Positions 47,531-59,060 of a stretch of 64,000 bases of DNA are shown here, in pieces (within the stretch, counting starts at the first letter, position 1; the number at the start of each line of letters is the position of its first letter). The position numbers and the translations under genes are program-made. The stretch spans positions 9,982,001 to 10,046,000 of the forward strand of contig CP141150.1 of the NCBI GenBank assembly GCA_035235625.1, given 5' to 3'. This DNA comes from Saururus chinensis. Taxonomy: Eukaryota; Streptophyta; Magnoliopsida; Piperales; Saururaceae. Under the pieces are notes generated by a model. It was not told where the DNA came from. It searched no databases and worked only from the letters and a program-made list of their open reading frames with translations.

Positions 47531-49163
47531 CCAGGCAATCTGACTAAAGTCCATAACAGTCGCAAGTCCAGAGTCGTGGCATGTAAGAGTAAGCTGAGAT
47601 TTGGTTTTGGAATGGATCAAGGTGATTGTTTTTCCCTTGATTCCATTTGTTTCTGCCGTTGGGCAGAGTTGAGCCAAAGTGCCTCCGCCGCCGAGAGATT
47701 TGGTCGGTTGGATCGCACGTTTAGTGGCTAAGGAGAGCCATTGGCTGCTTTTGTTTGTGTTGAAATTCTGAAAGGTTTGCTAGCACCTTAATAGCTGTTT
47801 AGAGAGCCAGAAGCTGCTAGTGTTTGATTTGAGAGTATGAAGCACCTCGTTGAGGTTTTGTAAGCTCCAAATGACCGGAGAGTGGTTATGGCCACTTACG
47901 TTCTGACTAGTGAAAATCTGTCAGACGTATTTTCTTCCTAATTGGTCAGCTTGTGACCTTTAAGGAGTGTGTTTTTGGTGACCTTCGTTGTCGGAAGGTT
48001 TTGAAATCCCTTTTGCTAGAGGCAAGGGAGTTTGTATGCGGTGGAAATTTGAGACTCTCTCCACCTCCTTCCGGAGATTTGTGGTTAAGAGCGATTTAAT
48101 GGTTGAGATTTTGAGCCTCCAAGATTGTGGATGGCCTTTGAGGTAACTACTTCGACACTGGTGAGTGTGGTGGTTATGATTTTGAGGAAGGAGGGTGTGA
48201 GTTTGGTATGGTTTTGATGATTGGTTGACCGCTCAGAGAGTAGTAGTAACCGTCATAAGAAACGTGTGATGTTTGTGTGCCCTAAAGGTTCGAATGTTGT
48301 ATCCAGGGTGTTTGTAACGGTCAGCCCTATGCTTTGGGTGAACTGTTAAGGCCAGGCGATGCGTGACTAAAAGTCTGCAGAGCCTTTTGGTGAGTTGTTT
48401 GAGAAGTGGTCTCAGGGATTTGTCTAAAAGAGCTAGACATTGTCTGTGTTTTTCGGACATGTTCCCTGATGACTTACCGTGTTTTTCCGCCGAAGAGAAT
48501 GGTGGAGTTTGTTGAGTTAGTGCTTCGTGCACAGTACCTCTAGGGCATCATGCGGGATGACCTGCTAGAGTGGAATGAACTCAAGGATGAGTGTGCAGAA
48601 CTTGTGGTTAAGATGATTGTTTGACCAAGAGTATGGTCTTGGTGTACGTTGGATTTGTGTCGGTGATGAAGTAGGTTGTATTCCTACGTTTATGCATCGA
48701 CGTTGTATTGAACTGAGCGACTTTGAGGATAAGTCTCTTGCTCAGGTTGGATGACCCTTGGGAGGTCATGTATGAAAAGACACTTTGATTCGTCGGCATG
48801 TTGGGCCGATGTAAGTGAGCTGTAGATGCTCAAATATGAATTGTCTGGCTTTGTGCAGACATGTTGAAGTTAGCCAAGCAATGGCTTCAGACAGCTCAAA
48901 GCTGATAAGTGACGGTTATGCTAATTGGAGGCGAAGTGATCTCCAGTTTGAGTTGCGATCACTTCTGTCAGATCCTTTGATGGATAAGGTAAGTTGAGGA
49001 TGACAAAGGTCATTCGTGTGGCGAAGTTTTTGTGGCAAGTATTAGACTCCCGAGATGGTGACTTGGGATGTTCAGGCGGACATGAGAGAGATACCCCGAG
49101 GTATTTGCTGTTTCAGTTGTACGTTGTAAGTTGATCGTGAAATTTCGGGGACGAAATTTTTCC
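47531..49163 (+). mobile_element. Internal region of the giant-LTR element
   Basis: About 1.6 kb between the primer site and the polypurine tract. I find no gag, protease, reverse transcriptase or integrase motif in any frame, and the longest frames are short and unconvincing. It ends with AATTTCGGGGACGAAATTTT, known from Gypsy chromoviruses of the Tekay/Del kind. Confidence 0.75.
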
Positions 49164-49176
49164 AAGGAGGGAAGAA
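49164..49176 (+). other. Polypurine tract
   Basis: AAGGAGGGAAGAA abuts the 3' LTR start at 49177, the expected place for plus-strand priming. Confidence 0.85.
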
Positions 49177-52100
49177 TGTAAGGTCCCTGATTTTTCTACG
49201 ATTTTTTGGGATTTTTCTGCCATTTTTCTGGTCATTTTCGGTAGGAAAATGTGACGTTTCAGCGTATGGGTATTTGTGTCTTTTCCCCGTATTTATACCC
49301 GTAGAGTCGGGTGTGGGGCTTAGTCGCGGGCCACGGGCCTCGCTGCGCGCTTACGGCGCGAATTTTGGAAGTTCGACGCGTAACCAGTGGGTTAACGCGC
49401 GTTGAGCGTACATTTGGAAAAAGAAAAAGAAAAAAAAAATAAAAAGAAAATTTGGATCGGGATCGGGATCGCCCGATCCAGATCCCAGAAATGGTGAACA
49501 GTGCGCCCCCCATTTCTGCCTGTTCACTGTGCCCGGCCGCCGGTGGGCCAGTGGACAGCCGCACCGGCTCCGCCCTGGCCGTGCGACGGCAGGGGAGCCG
49601 CCGTCCCAGCCCCCACGGCCGCACCGCCTCCTCCCCCGGTGAGCCCCTTTTTGTCTGTGATTTGTGATTCCGCCGCCGCCGTGGGCCGGCGAGGGCAGGC
49701 CGGCCGCCCACGGCTCCGCCATGGGCCGGCGACGGCGGGAGGCCACTCCCCCCGGCCCCGGACGGCCCCAGCTCCGCCGTCCCACTCCCTCTCTCTGCTG
49801 CCCTGTTTTCCGCCCCCACTTTGGATCGCCGTTCCGCCGCCGCCACGGGCCGGCACGGCCCGACCGGCCGGCCACGGCTCCACCCCGTGCCGGCGACGGT
49901 GAGGAGCCACTCCTCCCGGCCCGGTGGGCCTCCGTTCCGCCGCCCGTCCTCATCCCCCTCTTTGCCCTGTTTTTCCGCCGGACGACTGTTTTGGTCGATT
50001 TCGGGCCGCCGGCGGTGAGCTGCGGCCGATCGGACCTCTGTCCGGCACCGCCTTGCTCCAGCGACAGCGAGGAGCCCCTCCTCCCGGCCCGGTGGGCCTC
50101 GGCACCGCCGCCCCACCCTCTTTCCCCCTCGTTCCTTCATTCCGCCGACGGACTGTTTGGACAAACAGTGGCCGCCGGCGGTGATCTGCGGCCGATTCGG
50201 CCTTCCCCCAGCCCCGCCTTGCTCCGTCGAAGGCAGTGGACTATACCTCCATGCCCGATTCAGCCGCCGCCCCCATGGCCGCTCCGCCCTTACTGGTTTT
50301 CTCCGGTCGTCCCCTTATTTTTGGCCTGCGTCCGTTTTGGACGTGGTGATTGACGTTATCAGTCGGACGCCGGATTTATTTTGGTGGACCTTAGTTCGGC
50401 TCCGCCCCAGCCCGGTGATGCCAATGGGCCACCCCTCTGGGTCTTGTTCAGCCTTGCGGCCCGTAGCCGCAGCTAGTTCCGCCTTATCGGCATATGTGCC
50501 GTTGACCCTTCTTGCCCATTTTACGCCGTTGGTACCGAACGGCCTCGAGCAAGAGTTTATATGTCTTACCATGACGAAGGTGAACGAGTTCACCTGCTCA
50601 GGCATTGGCCAGTGACGGCCTCATAGCCTTTACTCGACCCTGAACCCTCCCCCTGCTCTCTGTCGTGCGAGATGCACAGCTGCCCGCACCATTAGTTTTG
50701 GTTGTGGGTGGCGATCGGCGATGTCCCCACTTAGATTGGCCACCGCTAGGGCCTTAGCCCGGTTGGCTTTTGTGGGCCATGAGTCGCCTCATTTCAGCCA
50801 TTTCCCCGCCCTTTGGGCCGCTTGCGCATGTAGCCACGCGTGTACTTCTAGGTTTAGGTGCTGCATTCGTGCCGCCTAACCATCGGTTGGCCTTGCCACC
50901 GAGTGGAGTTGACCACTAGAGCTGTCCTCCACCTCTCCTTTGGTTCTCGAGCGTTGCCCCACGCTCTCCGCCCTTATGTGGGCCTTTGTTTACCGGAATC
51001 GTTGCCGTTGGGTGCTGTCCACGGCCGATTTCGATGTCTTTGTGGCCGGCTGAGCACGTTTTAGCCACCGGCCGATCTTCAGTGTACACCATCGACTTCG
51101 GGTCGCGCCGCCACTTAGGTTGGCACGATATTTCTCCCGGCCGCCCCAGTGTGCCGCCGTGGATCGCGGGTTTTGCCGCATTGATATCTGACACTCTGTT
51201 TGGCCGTGATAGTTCCGGCGCATCTTGAAACCCTCAGGACAGCAGCTCTCTCAGCCAGGCAACGGTTTTGACCGCCAACTCCGCCGCTGACGCTGCCACC
51301 GTCGTGTGCTCGCCATCGAACGTCATGATTACGAGGTAGGGGAGCTTTGAACTCGTAAATTCATGAAGCATGCTTTGAATGAGTAGTAGCATGCTAGGAT
51401 TGTATGATTCCATGCTTGGATGTTAAGTAACGATCCGATTGCATGATGTGCGTGTAAGCATGATTGTATGGTATGATTGGTATGCATGAGATGTATGCAT
51501 GTTTTATGGATGTGGATTATGTATGCGCTGGCGATGGCTAGCAAATATGTCAGTATGCTATGTATGGGTTATGCACGTGCTAGTGATGGCTAGCGTGCAT
51601 GTTTGAAGTATGTATGAATGTGTGTGTGCACGTGCTAGAGATGACTAGCGTGTACGTTTGATGTATGCATGTGCTAGTGATGGCTAGCGTGCATGTTTGA
51701 CATGTGGATGCATGTGCTAGTGATGGCTAGCGTGCATGTTTGACGTGTGGATGCATGTGCTAGTGATGGCTAGCGTGCATGTTTGTAAGTTATGTATGTA
51801 TGACCATATGTATATGTTATACGTATGTGTGAGACATACGTATGTATGATGGCTTTTGCCTATGATATGGTTATGTGTAAGAGTATGTTTCTGATTTGGT
51901 CTGTGTGCTGTGTAAGCCCAGACGTTTGATGCTCTGTTGAGAGCGTTGTATGTTTCCGCCCAAGAGTGGCACTGTATGTTTCCGCCCAAGAGTGGCACTG
52001 TATGTTTCTGCCCAAGTGGCACTGTATGTTTTCTGCCCAAGAGTGGCAATGGCACTATAAGACCCATTATGGTGGGCAATTCTCTGGCACTATAAGACCC

Positions 52101-53626
52101 ATTATGGTGGGCAATTCTCTAGCACTATAAGACCCATTATGGTGGGCGATTCTATGGCACTATAAGACCCATTATGGTGGGCAACTGTATGACCCCTTAT
52201 GTGTGGGTGTTTATGTTTGCGCGCTCAAGTAAGTAGTATCATGGATCTACTCTTACCTGTTTGATCCAGTGCCCCATGAGCATTGGTGTGCCTTACCTTC
52301 GAAAAAGTCCATGGCGTCTAGTCACTCCCCGGAGGTTAAGGTGTTGCCCCAGTGGCATTCTTTTCCTTTTCGACGCTGGAGCTTATTAGTTGTAATGAGC
52401 TTCAGTGGTCGTTGATATGTGTACGATTATGAGTACGACTGTATGAGTGTGAGTACGACTGTATGTGTATGAGCAGGACTGTAAGTGTATAAGTATGAGC
52501 AGGACTGTAAGTGTATGAGTATGAGTAAGACTGTAAATGTATGAGTATGAGCAAGACTGTAAGTGTAGAGTATGAGTAAGACTGTAAGCGTATGAGTATG
52601 AGCACGATTGTAAGAATATGAGTACGATTGTGAGAATATGGTTCTGAGTAAGACAGTAAGTATGATTTTGTGCAGACTGTACGAGTGAGGTCGTACGAGT
52701 CTGATTGTACGAGTAAGGTTGTACATGTATGGGTAAGCTGTATGAGCGAGCATATGATTGTACGAGTAAGGTCGTACAAGTATGCATATGTTGTATGAGT
52801 ATGCGTACGGTGGTACGAGTAAATTGTATGACCCTGGATAAGGGTGTTTGTGTAAGTTGTTTGGATAGTATGATTTTGGCACGATGGTGCCTTTGGTATG
52901 ATTCTGGCACGATGGTGCCTTCGGTATGATTTTGGCACGATGATGCCTTGATATGATTTTGGCACGGTGGTGCATTTGGTATGTCTTTGGCACGATAGTG
53001 CATTTAGTATGATCGTATGCGTATGTGCACGATATGATTATTATGCTTCTGCTTCATGTTGAGTTGCATGACGCATGCATTTCTGAACTTATGGAGTTCA
53101 CCGTTTGGGATTTCCCCTACTGGGTATTTTCTTACTGAGTATGAAAATACTCACCCTACTATTTTTTAGCCCCATTGTACGGGAGGTTTTGCAGGTTGTG
53201 CGAAGAGCTCCTGGTGATGGACGCTCGTTTCAGCGGTGGATTGATTCCCGTTGACTCAGGTATCAGCTTGACTCTCTGTGAGTTTATTTGTGCCACGATC
53301 TCCTGTATTGGGTGAGATGAGACATCATGATGTTCATTCTGGACTTTTGTTTGGATCAGTCTGTGGACTGTTATGGGACTTGTACTCAGGGATGCCCGGG
53401 AGTGATTTGTATTTAAAAGTCTATGATCATAGCAGAAAAATTTATTCGTACGTGTGTTTTTGGGTAGCGCCTGAGGATATTTGATTTGACAGTACGATGT
53501 TTAACCGTATGATTTTTTAAATTATAAACAGGTTTTGATTTTATCGTTTTGACTCCTATTTATGGAAAGAAAAAAAAAATTTCTATGAGTTTTGAGAAAA
53601 AGGGATGAAAAATCTCGGGCGTTACA
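49177..53626 (+). repeat. 3' LTR of the giant-LTR element
   Basis: 4450 bp with the same start and end as the 5' LTR and the same order of parts. Differences in the shared parts are sparse single bases. It is followed at once by AAGAA and the remainder of the LRR kinase intron. Confidence 0.92.
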
Positions 53627-56579
53627 AAGAATAACTAAATATATTATCTAGCAAAAAGTAAATAACTATTAAGTTTAAGATCATACAAAATATAAGATCG
53701 ATTTGGCTATGAATAAGGCAATGCCATTTTCATGCATGATACCTTAGACTAGAACGGGACCAATAAAGACCAAGTTTGATATGAAAATATTTACTCAATT
53801 AGAGAGGTCATGTCACCACTTTTAAAATTTGTTGAAGTACATGTCTTTCTTATCTTTACATATGATCTGTACACTATGTAGCATTCAAATGGTAAAAGGT
53901 AGAGAAATATTTACCTGAGGCAATGTAGCCAATAGAACCTTCCAAAATGAGGAACTTGTTTGATGGGAGGATGAATTATCTCTTGTTGTTCCAAGGCTCT
54001 TGATCAAGCCAAAGTCTCCCAAATGTGCCACCATGTCATCATCAAGAAGAATATTGCTTGGTTTTATATCACAGTGAACAATTGGAGGTCCACATTGATT
54101 ATGAAGATAATCTAAAGCATTAGCTACATCAATGGCCACATCTAATCTTTTACTAAAGACCAAATATTTAGGTGAGTCATTGCCAATTATTTATTGGTGC
54201 AATCACTGCTCAATACTTCCATTCGACATAAGCTCAAATGCTAAAGGTTTAAAATCTCTTCATTTTAAATTTGAACTTGAGCATGAAGTTAAAATCTTAA
54301 CAAGATTCCTCTGACAAATATTTCGTAAAGCTCCACATTCATCCATAAAAGTTTTCACGACATAGTCTTGATTAAGATTAAGTACCTTAATAGCAACCAT
54401 GGTTTGATAGTTCTGCAAAAATCCTTTATATACAGTGCCAAAGCTCCTTGTGCCAATTAAATTTGAGGAAGAAAAACCATTTGTTGCTTTGAGGAGCTCT
54501 ACGTAAGAGACTTTAAAATGTAAATCGATTGAGAAAGAAGAGGAGGAATGGTGCTTCCTAATTTTTGTTCTTTTGTATAATATGAGTATGCAAGATATTA
54601 CCAAACCAAAAATAGAAGCAACAATTAATAATTTAACTTTCATTGAAAGAGATTTTCTACCTTGGCTGATAAATTTTGGTTGGCAAGGAGCCAAGTGCAA
54701 CTGTGATATACCACCACATAACTTGGGATTTCCATCCAGAAAAATGACACTTGCATTGCTAAAGATTCCTGTTGTTGGTACTCCCTCAAAATTGTTAAAA
54801 GAGAGATTCAAATAATTTGTACTGTTGAGCTTAGAGAGAAATTTTGGAATATTCCCTGACAAATTGTTGTGTGAAAGATTTAGCTACTCTATACCTTTCA
54901 CATATACTAAGGAAGGATGAATACTTCCACTGATAGAGTTGTTCTAAATAAATAGTTGTTGTAACACAGAGCAACCACCAATGTCTATGGGGATCTCGCC
55001 TGACAAATGATTGTTATAGACATTGAAAGTAGTGAGTAATATCAATTTACCCACTTCTGATGGTACCGGCCTAGTTCACAAATTGTTATCCATTTTCAAT
55101 TCAACAATAGAAATGAGATTGAACAAGGTCATTGGTATCTTACCGCTAAGCGTGTTGTTGGAAAGGCCAAGATATACAACACCTTTATAATTCCCAATGT
55201 TCGATGGGATGTGCCCTTCGAGTTGATTACCACTTATATCAAGGACAACCAACTGAGTTTAAGTTGCCAATGTTATATGGAATTTCACCAGACAACTTGT
55301 TTGTACCAAGGTCAAGCTCTACAAGCCGTAGAAGCTTTCCAATTGTTGCAGGAATTTCGCTAGTCAGATGGTTATACTCCAAAGTTAATGACTGCAACTG
55401 TACAAGGTTTTCAATTCCTGAAGGGATGGCTCCGTGGATTTGATTCCTTCCATGCATTAAGTGTTCGAGATGATCGGAGAGGTTTGTTGTGGATTTGGGG
55501 AGAGAACCGGTAAGACTATTTTGATCAGCTGAAAGCCAGACCAAGGAAGTACAGTTGGTCAAAGATGCAATAAACTGCAGGTCATTGTTTCCGACACCTC
55601 CAAGCCGGTTGCCCATAATGTTAAATCGATCTAAACTCTTCAAATTTCCATGATCGATAGGTATAGACCCAGTGAAAAAATTAGCCCCAAAGTCGAGCAC
55701 TGTGAGGCGAGAAGCATTGGATAGAGTGGTTGGAAGAGGACTAATGAATTTGTTTCCACCAACAAAAAGAGCTTCAAGGTTTGACATTGTAAGGCCAATG
55801 TTTGAGGAAAGTCTTCCCTGAAATTGGTTAGTTGCAAGAGACAACGCAATCAGGGATGAGAGGTTGCAAAGAGAAGGAGGTAACGTACCAAATAGCTTGT
55901 TGTGAGTACAATAAAATATTCTCAAGCTGAAAAGCTGGCCAAGTTCACTTGGGAGGCGCCCATCAAATATATTAAATGCCAGGGACATACGCTCCAGAGC
56001 AGAAAGGTTCCCAAACGAAGGCGGAATCGTTCCAGTGAGTTTGTTTTGAATGAATTCAAGGTGACGCAGCTGAGACAATGAACCAAGCTCGGCCGGGACA
56101 TTTCCTACCAGTCCATTTCCACCCAATTGAAGATAAAAGAGGTGGGAGCAGTTGGAGAGACGGCCTGGAATTTCTCCTTGTAGCGAGTTGTTAGCCATAT
56201 TAAGAAATTCGAGGCGACGCAAACGAGCCAACTCAAATGGTATGCTGCTATGAAAGCCATTCTCATGGATGTCTAAGCTGTCCAAGCTTTTGAGGAAGGA
56301 AAGATCGCCAAGCTGAGGTGACACTATCCCTTTTAAACCAAGATTGGGCAGTTCCAAGTGCGTGACTCGCCCAAGCCGGCGACTGCAAGTGATCCCAGGC
56401 CAAAAGCAAAAGTGGGCGGAATGGTTCCAAGAAGTGAAGATTTGGTGAGGGTCAGCAGTGATCTCCTTTTTGAAGGTCAGCAATGCAAGCCTATCCGTCT
56501 CGTTGCCCACATGGAAAGCCTGGATACTCATCAATAACAAGATGAAGCAGATGAAGAGTGCAAGTACTTGCACCTCCAT

Positions 56580-59060
56580 GTTGGAAAGCCTGGGCAATTA
56601 AATGGCGGAGAAACTGAGTTCCGTCAAACATGCTCTGGTTTCTTCAATCTAATCCTTCATATCTACACTCTGTTTCTCTCCCATTTGTTTGTGCCGTTCT
56701 TGAGAAGGTAAGACATTTGGATGGTCAGTGTGAGAGACGACGACAGCCAGCCCAGGTGCAGTTGGACTGCATAAACAACTATCCAAATTTCTTTGTTAAG
56801 GGGGGTTTTGTCGTTATGGATTTTACTTCCACGCGTTTAGTGGAAAAAATTTCCTAGTCTTGTGTATTAGTGGAAAAAATTTCCCAATCTTGTTTATTTT
56901 TCAAAGATTGTTGTAATTTTGTATAAAAAATAAAATTTTTTTGTGCGAAAAAAATATCTTACAAAACAAGAGTGACTCTTTTTAGTGTTAGTCATGTGTC
57001 ATTTTTTCCCACATACAAAATAAATTTATATTGCCCTAGGTTCGTCAAGTGTATTATGGAGTTTTTTCCATATATTAATTTAATGAAAGATTAACAAGGA
57101 AGAATACTGAGAGAAAGCAAGCTTTCAATCTCATTCACAGCAGATGAACAAAGTCATTGATTGTGGACATGGAAGAAAGTTTCTTTTATATGGGGCAAAA
57201 CAATGTTTTAAAAACTGACCCGACCTAGCTGGTCGAACCCGACCTAACCTGATAAATTTTCTGAGTTGGTCATTTATTGGTTTAATCCAGTCTTTTGCCT
57301 TAACTACTCGTGCTTCGAGTATGGGATGGACGTCATTGGGTCTCTCTAGAGACATTGATCCATATGAGTGTCATTATATGAGTTTGTTTCAACTATAGAC
57401 AAAGAAAAAATGGATCTTTCCATGAATTAAAGCCAATGTAAGGGGAGTTAAAAAAATATATGTAAAAGAGGATCGGGATGGTAACAATTGACAATCAAAA
57501 CGCTACGTGAAAATAGGACAAAGGTGAAAGAATTATACTCTTCATGGTTCCTACTTGTGGCTATTCAGCACAAGCAAGTTATAAGGTTTCCCCAAAGTCA
57601 TGCTTAAAACTTTGTAGCCTCTTTAAAAAAATACCATCAGAAAGCCACATAAGAAAAAAAAAGTTAACTATTATCATCATCATTCACGTAAATAAGCAAT
57701 GGGTCTTGCTGCTAATGAGAGGGTGACGGACGGCTGATGAGAAGAAGGTCCCATAGGATAAAGTTTTTCCAAGATGAATAGGAAAATAAAGATACGAGAT
57801 GATAGGGAAGAATTTTTCATGCTCCCTTGACAAAGAGCCCAACGTAAGAAATGTATATGAGCCCTTTGATATTTGAGATATATGGCGTATACATTAGTTC
57901 ATGTTAGCACTAATATGTACTATTGTGTGTGGTATCATCTTATATATAAAAAACTCTCATAAGTTCCTTAAGTTAGGTTTATTGTCAACGTGGAGCATCA
58001 AAAACGCTTCCAAAATGATGATACTCTCATTCCTAACCTCTGGTTAGCTTCCTCCCATTTTTCTTCCCACCTGAAGCTATTTTAATCTTCTTTAGGGTGG
58101 GGTTAGCGGTCATCCCATGCCATTAGCCAAGACCCGTTTGATTCGTATGGAGTATGATTCTCCTACTTGTGTGTTTGACATTTGCACCGATAAATGTATT
58201 ACGACATGAAGACTTCAATCTTATTGGGCACCTGACCCCGTCTAAATTTAGGGCAAGCATTGCAAATTTATTTTTCGGCCAAGATTTGAGCCCACCCCTA
58301 GCCCATCAGGGCTGAACCCGCTTGTAGCTCAGCAAACGTGTTTGAATCACTTACTTGACCCCTCCATTAGTATGTGTCATTGGATGCTGCCGTAGCTCAA
58401 TCTAATAGATGGTCTATGATGCCTTGATTTATGTAAACTTGCTTGAACCCGGGCCAATGTTAACTTTTTTCTTTTAAAATTAGTTTTTTATCTGTCTCCG
58501 CCTCGTCGCCAAAAAAAATATTATTTTCATCTTATATTAATAGTTATATTTAAAAAAATAATATAATTTTTATTACACAGTAGAAACTTATGATACTCTT
58601 TTTAAGTACTCAATCAATTAAATTAAAATAAATAAAATTATTAATATATAGTAAATTTTTTGTCAAATTTAGCTATTAAGTTTAATTTCGGACTCAGCGA
58701 GAGTATCTACGCTTCCGCATCTAGGTTTGTCGAATAGATTTATTATCTGTTGAATTGATTCATGTATATCAAAATCCAATAATAAATTAGGGGGGTCTAC
58801 AACAGACTATTATTCATGTGATCGGGTATTCGAAGAACAAGACTTAGCAGTCTCCAAAGTTGAAAAAGTCACAAAATTCAGTGAGCTGAAAATCTATAGT
58901 TCTCTTAGAACCCATATCATAGTTCATCTCCAAAGACTCAGTCTGTAGAAAAGTAGTTTCTGAACCAAACTCGACGTGGCTCATTCCGCTCGCCAAATAG
59001 GAAGAATCGAATACCCCCCCAAAAAAAATTGATGTGCCCATCCATTCCACAGTTTCTGCA
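56580..59060. other. Intergenic region between LRR copy 2 and lectin kinase 3
   Basis: 56580-57075 matches the upstream region of the other LRR copies. About 57080-58270 has no counterpart in units A or B, and I recognise no gene or element in it. 58275-59060 matches 25043-25841. The spacer is non-coding as far as I can see. Confidence 0.5.

Larger units (their letters stand above)
42259..53626 (+). mobile_element. Non-autonomous Gypsy-like LTR element with giant LTRs (LARD-like; fossil)
   Basis: The full structure is visible: target duplication AAGAA (42254-42258 and 53627-53631), 5' LTR 42259-47516 (5258 bp), primer binding site 47519-47530, internal region 47517-49176 (1660 bp), polypurine tract near 49164-49176, 3' LTR 49177-53626 (4450 bp). 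LTRs run TGTAAGGTCC...GGGCGTTACA. The GGGGACGAAATTTTT sequence before the purine tract is typical of Gypsy chromovirus (Tekay/Del-like) elements. The internal region has no gag-pol frame, so the element depends on a partner. The two LTRs are very similar over their shared parts but differ in length. It appears young: it is absent from the matching intron of unit A. Confidence 0.92.
42151..53914 (-). other. LRR-XII intron, copy 2 (391 bp plus 11.4-kb insertion)
   Basis: GT donor at 53914-53913 and AG acceptor at 42152-42151, minus strand. Removing the LTR element and one AAGAA copy leaves 391 bp, against 392 bp in copy 1. Confidence 0.85.
41900..56579 (-). pseudogene. LRR-XII receptor kinase pseudogene (copy 2), intron enlarged by LTR element
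   Basis: The most complete LRR copy. ATG at 56579 (MEVQVLALFICFILLLMSIQ, a clear signal peptide); the frame also extends upstream to a TTG. Next come LRRNT (ETDRLALLTFKKEI; HFCFWPGITC) and LRRs, open to 55239. The frame then shifts near 55245-55250 and meets three further stops before 54860. A membrane helix (IVASIFGLVISCILIL) lies near 54610-54560. In the kinase the Gly loop reads GTRSFG (Gly to Arg), VAIK is intact, and the catalytic loop VHCDIKPSN is non-RD, as in FLS2/EFR/Xa21-type receptors. There are more breaks around 54160-54260. Exon 1 ends at 53915 (CAG/GTAAAT) and exon 2 starts at 42150 after an AG. Exon 2 lacks 40 codons present in copy 1 (an in-frame 120-bp loss), including kinase subdomain XI. 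Not functional. Confidence 0.88.

Noticed and set aside
57131-57355. 74-codon minus-strand frame in the unit C spacer
   Set aside because: Short, no recognised domain, no counterpart in the other units.
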